The notes under the pieces: generated by a model
Told to the model about the DNA's origin: nothing
Database searches by the model: none
Seen by the model: only the letters and a program-made list of their open reading frames with translations
Shown here: positions 62,939 to 64,000 of the stretch, piece after piece
Numbering within the stretch: the stretch's first letter is position 1
Layout of the letters: each line of letters starts with the position of its first letter
Assembly: GCA_963725215.1 (NCBI GenBank)
Contig: CAVRXQ010000007.1
Location: 558,001-622,000, forward strand
Direction of reading: 5' to 3'
Length of the DNA: 64,000 bases
Source: CAVRXQ01 sp963725215
Lineage (GTDB): Bacteria; Actinomycetota; Acidimicrobiia; Acidimicrobiales; Bog-793
Position numbers and translations under genes: made by a program

Positions 62939-63682
62939 ATGCGCGTCCTCGTCGTGCTGCCGACTTACAACGAGCGCGAGAACATCGAAAAGGTCCTACG
63001 CGCCGTTCGTCGCGCCGAGCCGGATGTCGCGATCTTGGTCGTCGACGACTCGAGCCCCGATGGGACAGCCGAGATCGCGAAGGAAAACGCCGCCGATCTC
63101 GGCGGCGTCGAGGTCCTCGTGCGCCCCGGGAAAAGTGGCCTCGGCAGCGCGTATCGAGAGGGTTTCCGCTGGGGGATTGCTCAGGGATACGAGGTCTGCG
63201 TCGAGATGGACGCGGATCTCTCCCACGATCCCGCGGCGCTCGGAGATCTGCTTGCGCCGATCTCGAGCGGCGACGCGGACGTCGTCATCGGCTCGCGCTA
63301 CGTGCCGGGGGGATCAATCCCGCAATGGAGCTTCTCGCGGCGGCTTTTGTCGCGACTTGGGAACATCTATTCAAAGGTGATGCTCGGGCTCTCCGTCGAG
63401 GATTCGACGGCGGGGTATCGCGCCTACGCCGCATCGGTGATCGAGGGGATCAATCTCGATCTCGTGCGCGCCGACAGCTACGGATTTCAGATCGAGATGA
63501 CGTACCGAGCCCAAAGATCGGGAGCCCGCATCGTCGAGGTGCCGATCCACTTCACCGACCGCGTCGAAGGTTCCTCGAAGATGTCGACGTTCACCGTCGT
63601 CGAGGCTCTCATCCTTGTCACGTGGTGGGGACTGCGGCGGATGCTGCGTCTCGCGTCGTCTCGCCTCGGGGCGCACCGATAG
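62939..63682 (+). CDS. Polyprenol monophosphomannose synthase (DPM1-like GT2)
   Basis: A 247-residue GT-A enzyme that makes polyprenyl-phosphate-mannose from GDP-mannose. Motifs: VVLPTYNERENIEKVL, VVDDSSPDGTAEIA, VEMDADLSHDPAAL (DxD metal site), VIGSRYVPGGSIPQWSFSRRLLSRLGN, AGYRAYAASVIEGI and EVPIHFTDRVEGSSKM. It lacks the C-terminal membrane helices, like actinobacterial Ppm1 catalytic domains. It is inserted between recG and rsmD, which are usually adjacent or near. The broken DPM1-like copy at 30708-31404 is a relative of it. Confidence 0.92.
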   Translation: MRVLVVLPTYNERENIEKVLRAVRRAEPDVAILVVDDSSPDGTAEIAKENAADLGGVEVLVRPGKSGLGSAYREGFRWGIAQGYEVCVEMDADLSHDPAALGDLLAPISSGDADVVIGSRYVPGGSIPQWSFSRRLLSRLGNIYSKVMLGLSVEDSTAGYRAYAASVIEGINLDLVRADSYGFQIEMTYRAQRSGARIVEVPIHFTDRVEGSSKMSTFTVVEALILVTWWGLRRMLRLASSRLGAHR

Positions 63683-63738
63683 CGATCGGACCGCCGTCCG
63701 TCTCTCATCTCTGCTCTTCTTTGCCGTAGAACTCTCTG

Positions 63739-64000
63739 ATGCGGGTGATCGCGGGAGAGGCGAAGGGGCGCAAGCTCGTCTCTCCGAGATCGCCATCGAT
63801 CCGTCCGACGTCTGACCGCGTGCGCGAGGCGATCTTCGACGTCCTCACCCACCTCGACGTCATCGAAGACGCCGTCGTCGTTGACCTGTTCGCCGGAACC
63901 GGAGCGCTCGGCATCGAGGCTCTGAGCAGAGGGGCGCGCTTCGCGACTTTCGTCGACGACGACCGGGAGGCGATCGCTGTGATCGAACAGAACCTCGAAC
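63739..64000 (+). CDS. rsmD: 16S rRNA (guanine(966)-N(2))-methyltransferase RsmD, N-terminal part
   Basis: 87 codons are visible before the window ends. MRVIAGEAKGRKLVSP, RPTSDRVREAIFDVL and VVDLFAGTGALGIEALSRGARFATFVDDDREA (the SAM-binding loop FAGTGALG and acidic motif) identify RsmD, which methylates G966 of 16S rRNA. It follows recG and the Ppm1-like gene, keeping the usual recG-rsmD order. No fault is seen in the visible part. Confidence 0.93.
   Translation, partial: MRVIAGEAKGRKLVSPRSPSIRPTSDRVREAIFDVLTHLDVIEDAVVVDLFAGTGALGIEALSRGARFATFVDDDREAIAVIEQNLE

Noticed and set aside
1..64000. tRNA, rRNA, CRISPR array or toxin-antitoxin pair
   Set aside because: No cloverleaf-like, rRNA-like or regularly spaced repeat pattern was seen, and no small gene pair had toxin or antitoxin motifs.

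Overview
The window is GC-rich bacterial DNA, most plausibly from an actinobacterium of the Acidimicrobiia type. This is an inference from gene content: paired TrkA proteins next to an APC permease and an OB-fold protein, a eukaryote-type glutamine synthetase, a sufB-sufD-Rieske-sufC operon, and rpmB-fakA-recG-rsmD order. Many starts are GTG, and ATGA/GTGA overlaps between genes are common. No rRNA, tRNA or CRISPR array was seen. No gap between genes exceeds about 300 bases.

Layout. 1-4.7 kb: two DrrAB-type ABC exporters and a flavin-binding (PPOX-like) protein. 4.75-11.7 kb: two TrkA subunits divergent from an APC permease, then an OB-fold protein, BioY, a DHA2-type MFS exporter and an alpha/beta hydrolase. 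11.7-14.7 kb: GSII and a third DrrAB pair. 14.8-18.8 kb: a large membrane protein and a GT2 glycosyltransferase separated by an IS110-family element. 18.9-25.7 kb: housekeeping genes (diguanylate cyclase, aldo/keto reductase, idi, quinone oxidoreductase, NlpC/P60 hydrolase, fumC).

25.9-48.6 kb is a visibly AT-richer surface-glycan island. It holds methyltransferases, tandem-domain and polyprenyl-type glycosyltransferases, and a CDP-sugar module: rfbF, rfbG, rfbH, an acetolactate-synthase-like TPP enzyme, an HpcH-type aldolase, a HAD phosphatase and an SDR. It also has a DMT-type transporter, GT2, GT87 and another large membrane protein, and an RmlC-like cupin at the edge. The module suggests a CDP-3,6-dideoxyhexose, possibly with a two-carbon branch as in yersiniose. 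Five island genes are broken in this sequence by single-base indels or in-frame TGA codons.

48.7-64 kb: a RodZ-C-like membrane protein, the suf operon (SufB carries a LAGLIDADG intein of 407 residues), an MFS protein overlapping thiL, rpmB, then fakA-recG-polyprenol phosphate mannose synthase-rsmD (rsmD runs off the window). Single-base frameshifts also occur in genes expected to be important or conserved (sufC, recG, fakA, idi, one MFS). At least part of the frameshifting is therefore probably sequence error, and the broken island genes must be judged with that in mind.
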